A stretch of DNA of 19,113 nucleotides from CAYOEZ01 sp964402955 (GTDB lineage: Bacteria; Chloroflexota; DTOL01; DAOUCN01), in assembly GCA_964402955.1 (NCBI GenBank), contig CAYOEZ010000073.1, positions 1-19,113 on the forward strand, written 5' to 3'. The notes beneath the pieces were generated by a model. That model ran no database searches. It had not been told where the DNA came from and worked only from the letters and a program-made list of their open reading frames with translations. The stretch's first letter is position 1. Every line of letters begins with the position of its first letter. Below are positions 1 to 7,825 of the stretch, piece after piece. A program made the translations under genes and the position numbers.

Positions 1-62
1 ATACAGCACCCGATAGGGCGGGGTGAGCTTCGGGGCAGGCTCTCGTCGCACTCCACAGAACA
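1..62. other. Left edge, non-coding, with one arm of a dispersed repeat
   Basis: No gene can be supported in these bases. Positions 43-58 (TCGTCGCACTCCACAG) match positions 7885-7900 exactly over 16 bases, where the same sequence forms one arm of an inverted repeat. Here only the arm is seen. The sequence to its left (1-42) does not complete the hairpin, so this copy is degenerate or solitary. Confidence 0.6.
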
Positions 63-989
63 CTACAGTTTCATCACAGCAAGCAGTTCACGGACAGCAT
101 TGGCAGAATTCTCAAGCGCGGCCAACTCGTCCGCATTCAGCTTGAGCACCACAATGTCCTCCATGCCCTTCGCCCCCAGCTTGACCGGCACGCCGCTGTA
201 AACGCCATGTATGCCATACTCGCCGTCGAGGTAGACCGAGCATGGCACGATCTTATGCTTGTCGTAGACGATGGCATCAACCATCTCCGCCACCGCCGCT
301 GACGGCGCATAGAAGGCGCTGCCCGTCTTGAGCAGGTTGACGATCTCAGCCCCACCGTCACGCGTGCGCTGCACCAGCGCCGCGATGCGTTCGGCCGGCA
401 ACAACTCCGGCAACGGCACCCCACCGACAGTCGTGTAGCGCGGCAGCGGCAGCATCGTATCGCCGTGCCCGCCCAGAACATAGGCGTCAATATTTTCGAC
501 CGACACCTTCAGTTCCATCGCAATGAAAGCGCGGAAACGAGCCGAATCGAGCACTCCCGATTGGCCAAGCACGCGCTGGCGTGGGAAACCACTCACTTTC
601 CAGGCAAGCTGGCACATGGCGTCGAGCGGGTTGGTAACCACGATCAAGATGCAGTTGGGCGAATAGCGGACGATCTGCTCCGCCACGCTCTTGACAATGT
701 TCATGTTCGTGAGGACAAGGTCATCGCGGCTCATGCCCGGCTTGCGGGCAATGCCAGACGTGATCACGGCAATGTCCGAATTCGCCGTGTCAGCGTAGTC
801 GTTCGTTCCCATCACCAGGCCGTCATAACCGACGACCGGGCCGGCTTCCTGCAAGTCGAGCGCCTTGCCCTGCGGCAGCCCCCCGACAATATCGACCATG
901 ACCAGATCTGCATAGTTGCGTTCAGCCAGTCGTTGCGTCGTCGTCGCCCCTACGAAGCCGGCGCCGACCACTGTAATCTTCTTACGCAT
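63..989 (-). CDS. mdh: Malate dehydrogenase (NAD-dependent, LDH-like type)
   Basis: Oxidises malate to oxaloacetate with NAD in the cytoplasmic TCA cycle. The 308-residue protein has the Rossmann loop GAGFVGA (residues 9-15) and Asp33 at the end of beta-2, as in NAD-binding members. The loop RKPGMSRDDL (82-91) carries the Arg that selects malate; lactate dehydrogenases have Gln there. TNPLD lies at 119-123, Arg151 binds substrate, and Asp148/His175 (in GGHGD) are the catalytic relay. The length is normal for the LDH-like MDH family. I chose the ATG at 989 because GAGGAGGT lies 6-7 bases upstream. A TTG at 1016 would add nine residues and overlap the preceding gene's stop. It is the last gene of a four-gene minus-strand run, 23 bases after the MBL-fold gene. 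Function is near certain. Confidence 0.95.
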   Translation of the reverse strand: MRKKITVVGAGFVGATTTQRLAERNYADLVMVDIVGGLPQGKALDLQEAGPVVGYDGLVMGTNDYADTANSDIAVITSGIARKPGMSRDDLVLTNMNIVKSVAEQIVRYSPNCILIVVTNPLDAMCQLAWKVSGFPRQRVLGQSGVLDSARFRAFIAMELKVSVENIDAYVLGGHGDTMLPLPRYTTVGGVPLPELLPAERIAALVQRTRDGGAEIVNLLKTGSAFYAPSAAVAEMVDAIVYDKHKIVPCSVYLDGEYGIHGVYSGVPVKLGAKGMEDIVVLKLNADELAALENSANAVRELLAVMKL

Positions 990-1012
990 TGTCAAACCTC
1001 CTCGTTCGACAC

Positions 1013-1633
1013 TCAAGATAGAAACGGATTGTGTTGTTTCTCTTCACCAATCGTTGTAACATCACCGTGCCCGCTGTAGACAAGCGTGTCCTCAGGCAAA
1101 ATGAGCAGCCGCCGCCTGATCGACTCGAGCAAAAGATCACTGTCGCCGCCGGGCAGGTCGCTGCGCCCGATGGAGCTGGCAAACAGGGTATCGCCGGCGA
1201 TCAGGATGCCATGCCCGTAGAGGCAGACGCCGCCCGGCGTGTGTCCCGGTGTGTGAATCACCTGCAACGTCAGTTCCCCGAAAGTAATGACATCGCCGTC
1301 AGTCAGCAGCCGGTCGGCCTGAGCCGCCGCCGGCGTCGCCAGTCCGAACATTCTGGCCTGCTGCCCGCCGCCATTGAGCAACGGAACATCGGCGGCGTGA
1401 ATCGCCAGTGCAGCGCCTGTCTTCTGCTTAAAGAACGCGTCGCCATAGGTGTGATCCAGATGGCCATGCGTGTTGACGATCAGTGCGACATGCAGCTTCA
1501 GAGCAACGCTCTCGGCATAGACGCCTTCGCTGTCAATCGTTGGATCGATCAGCAGCGCCTCGCCCGCCGCCTCGTCCTCGATCAGGTACGTATTCGTCTG
1601 AAACGGCCCCCGTGCGTAAGTATGTATCTTCAT
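1013..1633 (-). CDS. MBL-fold metallo-hydrolase (glyoxalase II-like)
   Basis: A 206-residue stand-alone metallo-beta-lactamase-fold enzyme, probably a cytoplasmic thioester or glyoxalase II-like hydrolase. The dinuclear metal site is complete: THGHLDH (55-61) supplies His56, His58, Asp60 and His61; HTPGHTPGG (127-135) supplies His131; GDTLF (147-151) supplies bridging Asp148; SGHG (187-190) supplies His189. The C-terminal NPFL is typical of this short subfamily, which lacks the glutathione-binding C-terminal domain of true GloB, so the substrate is unknown. The ATG at 1633 fits the conserved N-terminus (FQTNTYLI). It has no Shine-Dalgarno sequence, because a heptamer repeat runs right up to the start codon. 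Translation may therefore rely on readthrough or coupling from pepA. Confidence 0.9.
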   Translation of the reverse strand: MKIHTYARGPFQTNTYLIEDEAAGEALLIDPTIDSEGVYAESVALKLHVALIVNTHGHLDHTYGDAFFKQKTGAALAIHAADVPLLNGGGQQARMFGLATPAAAQADRLLTDGDVITFGELTLQVIHTPGHTPGGVCLYGHGILIAGDTLFASSIGRSDLPGGDSDLLLESIRRRLLILPEDTLVYSGHGDVTTIGEEKQHNPFLS

Positions 1634-1736
1634 AGGGTTCAGAGTTCAGGGCACAGGGTTCAGGGTTCAGGGAAGCGGGTCAATCGCGTGGTCGCGACCC
1701 TATACCCTGTACCCGATACCCTATACCCTGCTACCC
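1634..1736. repeat. Heptameric G-run/C-run repeat island between pepA and the MBL-fold gene
   Basis: Two arrays with a strict 7-base period face each other. The left arm (about 1635-1672) repeats GGGTTCA with variants such as GAGTTCA and GGGCACA. The right arm (1698-1736) repeats CCCTATA, with variants CCCTGTA and CCCGATA. The left arm contains four GGG runs with 4-base loops (1649-1672), a canonical G-quadruplex motif on the plus strand. The right arm has five CCC runs with 4-base loops, and so a quadruplex motif on the minus strand. In the minus-strand transcript the two arms could also pair as an imperfect stem. The island includes the pepA stop codon (1731-1733) and abuts the ATG of the next gene (1633). 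It resembles the short tandem heptamer repeats of some cyanobacteria and Chloroflexota. Confidence 0.85.
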
Positions 1737-3236
1737 TGCCTCCGCCAGCGCGGCCAGCGTGCGCGCCATCACCCCGCTGCCAAACTTCGGCTGGTAGGGA
1801 CGATCTTTGCCGTCGCCGAGCTTGGACGTGCCGGCGATGTCCAGGTGAATCCAGGGCGTGTCTTCGGCAAAAGCGCCGATGAAGAGAGCGCCCGTGATTG
1901 CTCCCCCTGGCCGCCCGCCAATGTTCTTCAGGTCGGCCACATCACTCTCCAGCAATTCCTTGTACTCATCGTCGGTAGGCATGGGCCAGATCTTCTCGCC
2001 CGTCTCCTTACTGGCGGCCAGCAGTTGATCGAGCGCTGGCTGGTTGTTGCTGAAGGCGCCGCTATAGACATGGCCCAGAGCGATGACCATCGCCCCCGTC
2101 AGCGTCGCCACATCGATCAGCGGCGAACAGCCGAGCTTGCGGGCATAGGTCAAAGCATCGGCCAGGATCATGCGGCCTTCGGCGTCGGTGGAGACAATCT
2201 CGAAGGTCTTGCCGCTCATCGTCTTGATGATGTCGCCGGGACGGGCAGCGCCGCCGCCGGGCATGTTTTCGACCGCCGGCACGAGCGCCGTCACATTGCG
2301 CGCGGGCTTGAGCAGCGCGATGGCGCGCATGGCGCCAAGGACCGCCGCGCCGCCGGCCATATCGCCCTTCATGTCGCCCATGCCATCCGACGGCTTAATC
2401 GACAGCCCGCCGCTATCGAACGTCACCGCCTTGCCCACCAACGCCAGGGGCGGGCGTTGCTCGTCCCTGCCCGCGCCCCAATAGTGCAGAACGATCAGGC
2501 GGGGCGGCTGGTGGCTGCCCTGGGCCACAGCCAGAATCGAGCCCATTGCCATGTCTTCCATCTGCGTACGATCGAGAATGCTGACCTCTAGCCCGACCTC
2601 TCTTGCCATGGCCAGGGCAGCGTCTGCCAGAAAGGTCGGCGTGGCCACATTGCCCGGCTCGTTGATCAGATCGCGCGCGAAGTTGGTCGACTCGGCGTAG
2701 ATGACGCCACGGCTAACGCCTTTCTCCAACGCAGCAACCTTGCTCTTGTCATGCTCAGCCAGCGTCAGGCTGATAGGATCGGCGCCATCCACCGCTTTGG
2801 TCACGTATTTCTTGAACCGGTAAAGAGCCAGGAGCGAACCTTCGCAGGTGGCCTGCGCTGCTTTGGTCGCGTCCAGCCCGCCAATACCGGCGCCGTGCAC
2901 AATGGTCGCCGCCTGTTTGGCGCCCAGCTTGCGGGCCAGCCTGATGGCCGTACCTGCCGCCTGGCGCGCCCGTTCCAAAGTGAAATCACTGGCCTTGCCC
3001 AGGCCGACAACAATGATGCGTGTAGAAGCGATCTTGCCATAGGTGTGTACGACCGACGTCGCATTCAGCTTGCCCTTGATCTCACCAGCGGCGATGAGCT
3101 GGCTGATGATGCCTCCCAGAGCCTTGTCGACGGCGCCTGTTGCGCCGCCTGGACTTGTCACGCCTTCGAATAGATTGACGATGATCGTATCGCCCGTAAA
3201 CGTGGCGATATCAAGAGCCTCTACGGTGATCTTCAT
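1731..3236 (-). CDS. pepA: Leucyl aminopeptidase (cytosol aminopeptidase, peptidase M17)
   Basis: Removes N-terminal amino acids from peptides in the cytosol using two metal ions. The protein has 501 residues, the usual length. The N-terminal macro-like domain covers about 1-165 and the catalytic domain about 170-500. The metal ligands are all present at the expected spacing: Lys269, Asp274, Asp292, Asp351 and Glu353. So are the catalytic Lys281 and Arg355. The family signature NTDAEGRL reads STDAEGRM here (349-356), a conservative change. The ATG at 3236 has AGAGGAG about ten bases upstream. The gene follows the YyaL-like gene by 79 bases and is probably cotranscribed with it. Its last codon and TAG stop lie in the heptamer repeat island downstream. 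Confidence 0.96.
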   Translation of the reverse strand: MKITVEALDIATFTGDTIIVNLFEGVTSPGGATGAVDKALGGIISQLIAAGEIKGKLNATSVVHTYGKIASTRIIVVGLGKASDFTLERARQAAGTAIRLARKLGAKQAATIVHGAGIGGLDATKAAQATCEGSLLALYRFKKYVTKAVDGADPISLTLAEHDKSKVAALEKGVSRGVIYAESTNFARDLINEPGNVATPTFLADAALAMAREVGLEVSILDRTQMEDMAMGSILAVAQGSHQPPRLIVLHYWGAGRDEQRPPLALVGKAVTFDSGGLSIKPSDGMGDMKGDMAGGAAVLGAMRAIALLKPARNVTALVPAVENMPGGGAARPGDIIKTMSGKTFEIVSTDAEGRMILADALTYARKLGCSPLIDVATLTGAMVIALGHVYSGAFSNNQPALDQLLAASKETGEKIWPMPTDDEYKELLESDVADLKNIGGRPGGAITGALFIGAFAEDTPWIHLDIAGTSKLGDGKDRPYQPKFGSGVMARTLAALAEAG

Positions 3237-3315
3237 GGTCTCGTTGACTCCTCTGGGTGTGGTCTATGATTGTCAGGCGCACGCGCTTGGTCACGTGCTG
3301 TGCAGATCTCCCCGC

Positions 3316-5091
3316 CTATTCTGCCACGATACTCCCACGTCCCTGCGCCCAGGCCTCCAGCGCCGCCGCATCGCTGACCGGAGCATGGCAGGTCGCGCCC
3401 ACACAGGGATAGGCCAGAGGCTGCGTCGGAAGCGGGAAACCACTGCGCGCGAACTCGTCGACATCGCGCCGGGGATCGAGCACCTGAATGACCTTCCACG
3501 GCTCGGCCAGATGGAGCGCAGCGCGGTGCAGATCGTGCAGGCGGACATCGCCGCTATCGCCGACGATGATCACCTTGAGCGGTGAACGCAGTATCTCATC
3601 AACAGCCAGAGCATAGGGGGCTGCGAAATAGCCTGACTGCTTGTAGGAGAGGGCAAAGCGAGCCAGCGTGCGCTGCGCTGTCGCGCGGTAGCCATCGTTG
3701 CCTGTCAACCAGAAGAGGCGCACAAAGAGGCGAGCGGCCGCGGCGTTGGCAGGCATCGGCACGAGCGGCATCTGCAAATTGCCTGGCGCCTCGGGTCCCT
3801 GTCGCGAATCCCGGAAACCGCCGCCCTCGTCGGCAAGCGACGCCAGACAGAAGCGCGCCAGTTCCTCTGCTCGCCGCACATAGGATGGATCAGAGGTCGC
3901 TTCGTAGGCATCGAGCAGAGCTGCCCCCATGTAAACCTGATCGGCGAGCAAACCCGGCAGTCGCGCCTGCCCATCGTAATAGTGATACATGCCGCCATCT
4001 GGGGCGCGGCAAATGCGCCAGAGTCGATCAAGCGTACGCAGGGCATAGTCCTGCGTGTCGCCGCTGTTCAACACGACAGATGCCAGCACGTATGAGGACG
4101 CCATCATGGAGTTCCAATCCACGTAGAGCGTCTGGTCAACATTGGGAGCGCGCAGGGCGAGCCGGTCTTCCCTCTTCAGTCCATAGTAGTGTTCGTCCGC
4201 ATCCTGGCTGCCATAGAAACCGGACTGCTCTTGATCGCTCAGCACAGTGGACAGGTAGCGCATGACGTCACGCGCCACATCGGCGTAGCGCGCGTTACTT
4301 GTGACCTGAAAAGCGCGCAGGTAGTTGCGCAGTAGCCCGGCATTGCCTTCCAGCATTTTCTCGAAATGGGGAATGCTCCAGTCGCGCGTGGTCGAATAGC
4401 GGAAGAAGCCGCCTTCGACAGGATCGTAGATTCCGCCGGCAGCCATAGCGTCCAGCGTCCTGGTCACCACAGCCAACGCTGCGCTATCGCCCGTACGCTG
4501 CTGGTCGCGCAGGGCAAGCTCAAGGGCATCCGGATGGGGGAATTTGGGTGCGTCGCCAAAGCCGCCGTATTCGGTGTCAGCCGCAGTATGTACGGCCTGT
4601 AAGACGTCGCCCACAATAGCTGCGCTGATCTCAGCGCTTGCTGCTGGAGGCGTTGCTGCGGCCAGGCGCTGGCGCAGGGCAGCGGTCTGGCTGACGATGT
4701 CCTTCTTTTCGCGCCGGTAGTAATCGGCGACCCTGACAAGCAGGCTGCGCATCTGCTCTGGAGCTATGTATGTGGCGCCGGTAATCACATCGCCGCCTGG
4801 CGTCAGAAATGCGGTTGTTGGCCAGCCGCCCATATTATAGCGCTCATTGATATCGGGCCGGCGGTCATTGTCGACACGCACAGGCACGAAATGACGTTGA
4901 ATCAGATCGATAACCAATGGATCAGAGTACGACGTCTGATCCATGACATGACACCAGTGGCACCAGACGGCGCTAATATCCAGCAGCACCGGAAGGTCCT
5001 GTTCCTGGGCCAGCCGGAAGCTTTCGTCATTCCACTCGCGCCAGGCGATATTGCCGGGATGGTACGCCTGATCAGAATCACCTTGAGTCAC
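3316..5091 (-). CDS. Thioredoxin-fold protein of the YyaL/DUF255 (SPATA20-like) family
   Basis: The N-terminal thioredoxin-like domain carries the family signature VWCHWCHVM with its CHWC pair near residues 44-47. It is followed by VRVDNDRRPDI and GGWPTTAFLTP (about 72-98). The rest (about 170-590) is an all-helical, six-hairpin glycosidase-like region with YDPVEGGFFRYS and FEKMLEGNAGLLRNY. The family's biochemical role is not settled; a redox or sugar-related function is usually proposed. At about 591 residues it is shorter than the usual 650-700, and it lacks the common N-terminal SPYLLQHA stretch, starting instead at AYHPGNIAWREW. The GTG at 5091 is preferred, with AGAGG six bases upstream; a TTG at 5094 sits too close. 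It is the first gene of its run and has a consensus promoter upstream. Confidence 0.85.
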   Translation of the reverse strand: MTQGDSDQAYHPGNIAWREWNDESFRLAQEQDLPVLLDISAVWCHWCHVMDQTSYSDPLVIDLIQRHFVPVRVDNDRRPDINERYNMGGWPTTAFLTPGGDVITGATYIAPEQMRSLLVRVADYYRREKKDIVSQTAALRQRLAAATPPAASAEISAAIVGDVLQAVHTAADTEYGGFGDAPKFPHPDALELALRDQQRTGDSAALAVVTRTLDAMAAGGIYDPVEGGFFRYSTTRDWSIPHFEKMLEGNAGLLRNYLRAFQVTSNARYADVARDVMRYLSTVLSDQEQSGFYGSQDADEHYYGLKREDRLALRAPNVDQTLYVDWNSMMASSYVLASVVLNSGDTQDYALRTLDRLWRICRAPDGGMYHYYDGQARLPGLLADQVYMGAALLDAYEATSDPSYVRRAEELARFCLASLADEGGGFRDSRQGPEAPGNLQMPLVPMPANAAAARLFVRLFWLTGNDGYRATAQRTLARFALSYKQSGYFAAPYALAVDEILRSPLKVIIVGDSGDVRLHDLHRAALHLAEPWKVIQVLDPRRDVDEFARSGFPLPTQPLAYPCVGATCHAPVSDAAALEAWAQGRGSIVAE

Positions 5092-5136
5092 CAATGGCCT
5101 CTCTGCAACTTGCTCTATCAGAATCTAAGTGCTGAT

Positions 5137-5165
5137 AGCATATACGAAAGCACACGGCTTGTCAA
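5137..5165 (-). promoter_or_regulatory. Sigma70-type promoter for the YyaL-like/pepA run
   Basis: On the minus strand TTGACA (5165-5160) is followed after 17 bases by TATGCT (5142-5137), a perfect -35 and a good -10. It points at the GTG start at 5091. The short inverted pair GTGCT (about 5130-5134) and AGCAC (about 5149-5153) straddles the -10 and could be an operator, but this is weak. Confidence 0.75.
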
Positions 5166-5192
5166 GGCCAAGCTTAGCGCTTAACAATCCCC

Positions 5193-5221
5193 TTGACGTC
5201 CCTGTGCGGTGATGGTATTAT
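5193..5221 (+). promoter_or_regulatory. Sigma70-type promoter for the zinc-finger/propeller gene pair
   Basis: TTGACG (5193-5198), a 17-base spacer and TATTAT (5216-5221) lie about 45 bases before the ATG at 5266. The -35 box is only 27 bases from the -35 box of the divergent minus-strand promoter, so the two are back to back and may be coregulated. Confidence 0.75.
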
Positions 5222-5265
5222 ACGAATGACAAGAGCGAACGATTCTGTCGAAGAGAGGGTGCTAC

Positions 5266-5472
5266 ATGGAAGGGAATCTCATTATTTTCGCCGGCATGGC
5301 AGTCCTGGCTTTTATCCTCTTCCGAGGCCTCAACCGCGGGGGAAACCTGCGCTGCAACCGCTGCGATGGGACCGGCCAGGTCAACGAGCGCTGGCCCGAT
5401 CCCAAAGAGGCGACCGGCTGGCATATTGTCGAGGGCATCTGCCCCAAGTGCAAGGGAAAGGGAAAGATCTAA
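5266..5472 (+). CDS. Small membrane-anchored protein with a DnaJ-like zinc finger
   Basis: A 68-residue protein. Residues 4-19 form a hydrophobic segment (LIIFAGMAVLAFILF). Then come two half-sites like those of the DnaJ cysteine-rich domain: CNRCDGTGQV (30-39) and CPKCKGKGKI (59-68). Together they can hold one zinc ion. The spacing CxxCxGxG is that of DnaJ, but there is no J domain. The likely topology is one N-terminal membrane helix with the finger in the cytoplasm; this is an inference. The ATG at 5266 has GAGAGG eight bases upstream and follows a consensus promoter. It stops nine bases before the next gene, so the two are almost surely an operon. Function unknown; protein or RNA binding at the membrane is possible. 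Confidence 0.85.
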   Translation: MEGNLIIFAGMAVLAFILFRGLNRGGNLRCNRCDGTGQVNERWPDPKEATGWHIVEGICPKCKGKGKI

Positions 5473-5481
5473 GCGGCCAAT

Positions 5482-7770
5482 ATGCAAGCAAAGCAAGCGA
5501 GGCGCAAAAGACTGGCGCCAGGACTGCGCTGGGCAGCGCTCGTTGGGCTGGCCCTGGCGGCCCTGAGCATAGCCCTTCTTGCTCTTGTACTGCGCCCGGC
5601 GCAACAGATCACCATCCACGTTGACGGCCAGGATATTCACCTTCGGTTAAGCCACGCTACAACTGTTGCCCACGCGCTCGCCGAGGCCGGCGTCCGCGCC
5701 GGCCCACTCGACCGCGTGTCTCCCCCCATCACATCGACTGTCGCCTCTGCTCAGATCATTTCCGTTGTGCGCGTCCAAACAGACACTATCACGCGTACAA
5801 TAGCCATACCTTTCGCTCGCATCACCAGCAGCGACCCGCTGCGCGCCCGCGGCTATCGCCAGATCACGCGCGCCGGCGTAGCCGGAAGCCGGGAAATCAG
5901 CGAAACGATCACGACCGAGGATGGCGTTGAGACGCAGCGACGAGTAAGCGCAGAACGCGTGCTCACTGAGCCTATCTCTGAAACGATGGTGGTGGGCGCT
6001 CGCGAAGATCCGGCGCTCGATGCCTTTCGCGACAGCGCCCTGGGCTACCTGGGGCGCGGCGGAGTCACCCGCCTGAGTCCATCGGTCGTCGAACAAACCC
6101 TCTTCGAGCTGGCGCGCCTGCGCGGCGACCGCTACGGCTCGGTGCGCGTGCTCACCCGCAACGGCCGTCCCTGGCTTGTTCTCGACACGTTCGCGCGCAC
6201 GCCGGACGATGCCACGCTGTTTGTCTTCTGGTGGGCCGATGAGCTGCATGCATTCGGCCAGGTGTTGAGCGAGGGGCCATACTGGATGGATGGGCGCGCC
6301 CAGACAGCCGCCGCCGGCCTCGAGCTTGGCATCATCGTCTCCCCGGGGCAGAGCGGCCAGGCATTGGCGCCCCAGTATCTACTGTATCAGCTTCCTTCGA
6401 CCCCGGAGCAGAGCGATACCTGGCAGCTACTGTGGTCCTCGCAGGGGGTGGCTGCATGGCTCAGCAGCCAGGGCGCCGTCACCTTTGGCAGCGACGGGCT
6501 CGACCGGATTGAGGTGCACGGCCTTTCCACACTGAACAACGCGGCCGCAGCCATCATAGAATGCCAGGGTTGCGCGCGGCGGCGCTTCGCGAGTGTCTGG
6601 CAGCGCACAGACAACACCTATGTCCCCATCGCACAGGGAGTAGTTGCGTCGCCTTATGCATCGTTGTGGTCATTTGTTGACAATCTGCACAGCGGCAACA
6701 TCACTGCCACGCTTCCGCTCGCCTCTAGCCCACAGGTCATCTCCGATGCGCTTAAGGGTGGGCTTGGCCGGCCTGATCTGCAATGGACGACAAGTGGTCG
6801 CGAGATGGACGCCAGCTTTGACCTGAAAAGCAAAGTGGCCAGCCTGCGCGTCACACTTGCGCAACGCGGGCAGGATTGGCTCATTACTAATGTTGGCCCG
6901 GTTCCGGGGCAGGGCAAGATCCTGTTTACGGGAACGCGTCCGGTTGTACGCGGTCTGTTCGTGATGAATGCGGCCGCAGGTTCGCCCCCACTCGCCCTGG
7001 GCAACGGGCAGCGCTATGCCTGGTCGCCCGACTATACACACGTGGCATACGACTGGCAGGAACAGGTGTATATCGCCGACGGCGATGGCAGCAACGTGCG
7101 CAGCATCGGCCCCGGCCTGGCCCCGGCCTGGTCCGGCGACGGTAAGCGGCTTGCCTTCGAGCGCCCCGCGGCCAAAGGCTCGCTCATCATGCTCTACAGC
7201 CTGGACGATGGCAGCGAGACGACATTGATCGGCGGCAGTCGGCCAGCCTGGGCGCCCGGCACAGGCGCCGGCAGCCAGCGCCTGGCCTTTGCATCAAGCG
7301 CCGGCGCGGCCGCGCTGCCTGGCGTCTATCTGATCGATGTCGCCGCCGGCGCGCCGATCTTGCTGGCTAGCGATGGCAGCGAGCCACTCTGGTCGCCCGA
7401 CGGCGCGGCGGTAGCGTTCTTGACCTCGCGCCAGGAAATTGCAGTGGTCACGCTTGCGCCGTCGAGGGTCAGCACGGTCGCTAAGGGCTGGGGCTATAGC
7501 TGGTCCGCGGATGGGAAGGGGCTGGCTTATCTCAGCGCCCAGGCGGCGGGGAAGCCGATGGTCTGGAACCGGGAGACTGAGGAGAGCAAGACCCTGCTGG
7601 ATCGCGACGATGTGGACGGTCTCTCCTGGTCGCCGGATGGCGCTGAGATTGTGATCTCGCTGGCCAATGCCGGCGGGATGTGGCAGGTGAACAGCGATGG
7701 CAGCAACCTGCGCCGGCTTGGCGACGGCCGCGACCCGATCTGGGGATGGCCTCCACGGGCTGGGCGCTAG
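5482..7770 (+). CDS. Envelope protein: TM anchor, DUF348, G5 domain and WD40-like beta-propeller
   Basis: A 762-residue exported protein. Residues 1-17 are basic, and about 18-36 is a transmembrane or uncleaved signal segment. A DUF348 (YabE-type, ubiquitin-like) domain follows at about 43-84 (ITIHVDGQDIHLRLSHATTV). A G5 domain lies at about 100-175 (GSREISETITTEDGVETQRR). Residues 180-480 form a region I do not recognise, with one CQGC motif near 361-364. The C-terminal part (about 485-760) is a TolB/PD40-like propeller with blades marked by AWSPDYTHVAYD, AWSGDGKRLAFE, LWSPDGAAVAFL, SWSADGKGLAYL and SWSPDGAEIVIS. DUF348-G5 pairs usually occur in Gram-positive cell-wall proteins such as YabE/Rpf with a lytic domain; here a propeller takes that place. 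It probably binds cell-wall polymer outside the membrane. No strong ribosome site precedes the ATG, so coupling to the upstream gene is likely. Confidence 0.88.
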   Translation: MQAKQARRKRLAPGLRWAALVGLALAALSIALLALVLRPAQQITIHVDGQDIHLRLSHATTVAHALAEAGVRAGPLDRVSPPITSTVASAQIISVVRVQTDTITRTIAIPFARITSSDPLRARGYRQITRAGVAGSREISETITTEDGVETQRRVSAERVLTEPISETMVVGAREDPALDAFRDSALGYLGRGGVTRLSPSVVEQTLFELARLRGDRYGSVRVLTRNGRPWLVLDTFARTPDDATLFVFWWADELHAFGQVLSEGPYWMDGRAQTAAAGLELGIIVSPGQSGQALAPQYLLYQLPSTPEQSDTWQLLWSSQGVAAWLSSQGAVTFGSDGLDRIEVHGLSTLNNAAAAIIECQGCARRRFASVWQRTDNTYVPIAQGVVASPYASLWSFVDNLHSGNITATLPLASSPQVISDALKGGLGRPDLQWTTSGREMDASFDLKSKVASLRVTLAQRGQDWLITNVGPVPGQGKILFTGTRPVVRGLFVMNAAAGSPPLALGNGQRYAWSPDYTHVAYDWQEQVYIADGDGSNVRSIGPGLAPAWSGDGKRLAFERPAAKGSLIMLYSLDDGSETTLIGGSRPAWAPGTGAGSQRLAFASSAGAAALPGVYLIDVAAGAPILLASDGSEPLWSPDGAAVAFLTSRQEIAVVTLAPSRVSTVAKGWGYSWSADGKGLAYLSAQAAGKPMVWNRETEESKTLLDRDDVDGLSWSPDGAEIVISLANAGGMWQVNSDGSNLRRLGDGRDPIWGWPPRAGR

Positions 7771-7825
7771 TGAGCGATGAGGCACACGCATGTAAGTCCC
7801 CATGCGCCATGGCTCACACCCACGG

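Noticed and set aside
1031..1882. A 283-residue plus-strand open frame
   Set aside because: It spans the antisense of two real genes and the heptamer repeat.
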